A stretch of DNA of 44,781 bases from Nitrosomonas sp. (GTDB lineage Bacteria > Pseudomonadota > Gammaproteobacteria > Burkholderiales > Nitrosomonadaceae). Every line of letters starts with the position of its first letter. The first letter of the stretch is position 1. Shown one piece after another: positions 44,771 to 44,781 of this stretch. The notes below the pieces were generated by a model, which did not search any database, had not been told where the DNA came from, and saw only the letters and a program-made list of their open reading frames with translations. Location: positions 1-44,781 of the forward strand of contig JAMXAG010000020.1 in assembly GCA_024281675.1 (NCBI GenBank), read 5' to 3'. A program made the position numbers and the translations under genes.

Positions 44771-44781
44771 ACATAAGCGTC

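Overview
The window looks like a stretch of a betaproteobacterial chromosome, most likely Nitrosomonas or a close relative (Nitrosomonadaceae). This is inferred from the gene content: large periplasmic copper oxidases, a di-heme peroxidase, exbBD with a TonB-like protein, a formate/nitrite transporter, rne next to rluC, and tesA next to an ABC pair. Moderate to low GC by eye fits too. No ammonia-oxidation gene is present, so the assignment rests on style and gene order.

Layout. Bases 1-2301 hold the 3' part of a multicopper oxidase fused to a beta-propeller, then a terminator and tRNA-Lys(TTT). Bases 2609-6847 are an accessory patch: a DUF6683-like secreted protein broken by a stop codon, a complete IS5-family element, a Dabb-domain gene clipped on both sides, and a decayed IS3-family element. 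Bases 6848-13774 are mostly core: tonB-like/exbD/exbB, a possible small RNA, an adhesin-E-like secreted protein, trxB, an Smr-domain protein and ybdD/cstA. tRNA-Ser(TGA) follows at 14163. Bases 14253-18535 form a defence patch with an MmeI-like restriction-modification enzyme, which carries a 105-bp palindromic repeat in frame, and a truncated Mrr-like winged-helix gene.

Bases 18701-25779 hold a CTP-dependent lipid-kinase-like membrane protein and, facing away from it, a promoter overlapped by a near-consensus Fur box. That promoter drives a secreted protein made of two copies of one unrecognised helical domain. A two-domain ceruloplasmin-like multicopper oxidase and a di-heme cytochrome c peroxidase follow. 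I read this as an iron-responsive ferroxidase or metal-handling system and consider it the most interesting unit here. msrA and msrB lie next to it.

Bases 25780-26741 are an AT-rich spacer with inverted DnaA boxes and an IS3 fossil. Bases 26742-34669 hold a DsrE-like protein, a sulfide:quinone oxidoreductase, a DUF2892 membrane protein and a complete tripartite RND efflux pump, all in one direction. From 34786 to the end are housekeeping genes: rne and rluC (divergent, long shared leader), tesA and a LolD/YbbA-type ABC ATPase (divergent, overlapping start codons), its FtsX-like permease, hemW, and a formate/nitrite transporter whose 3' end is frameshifted.
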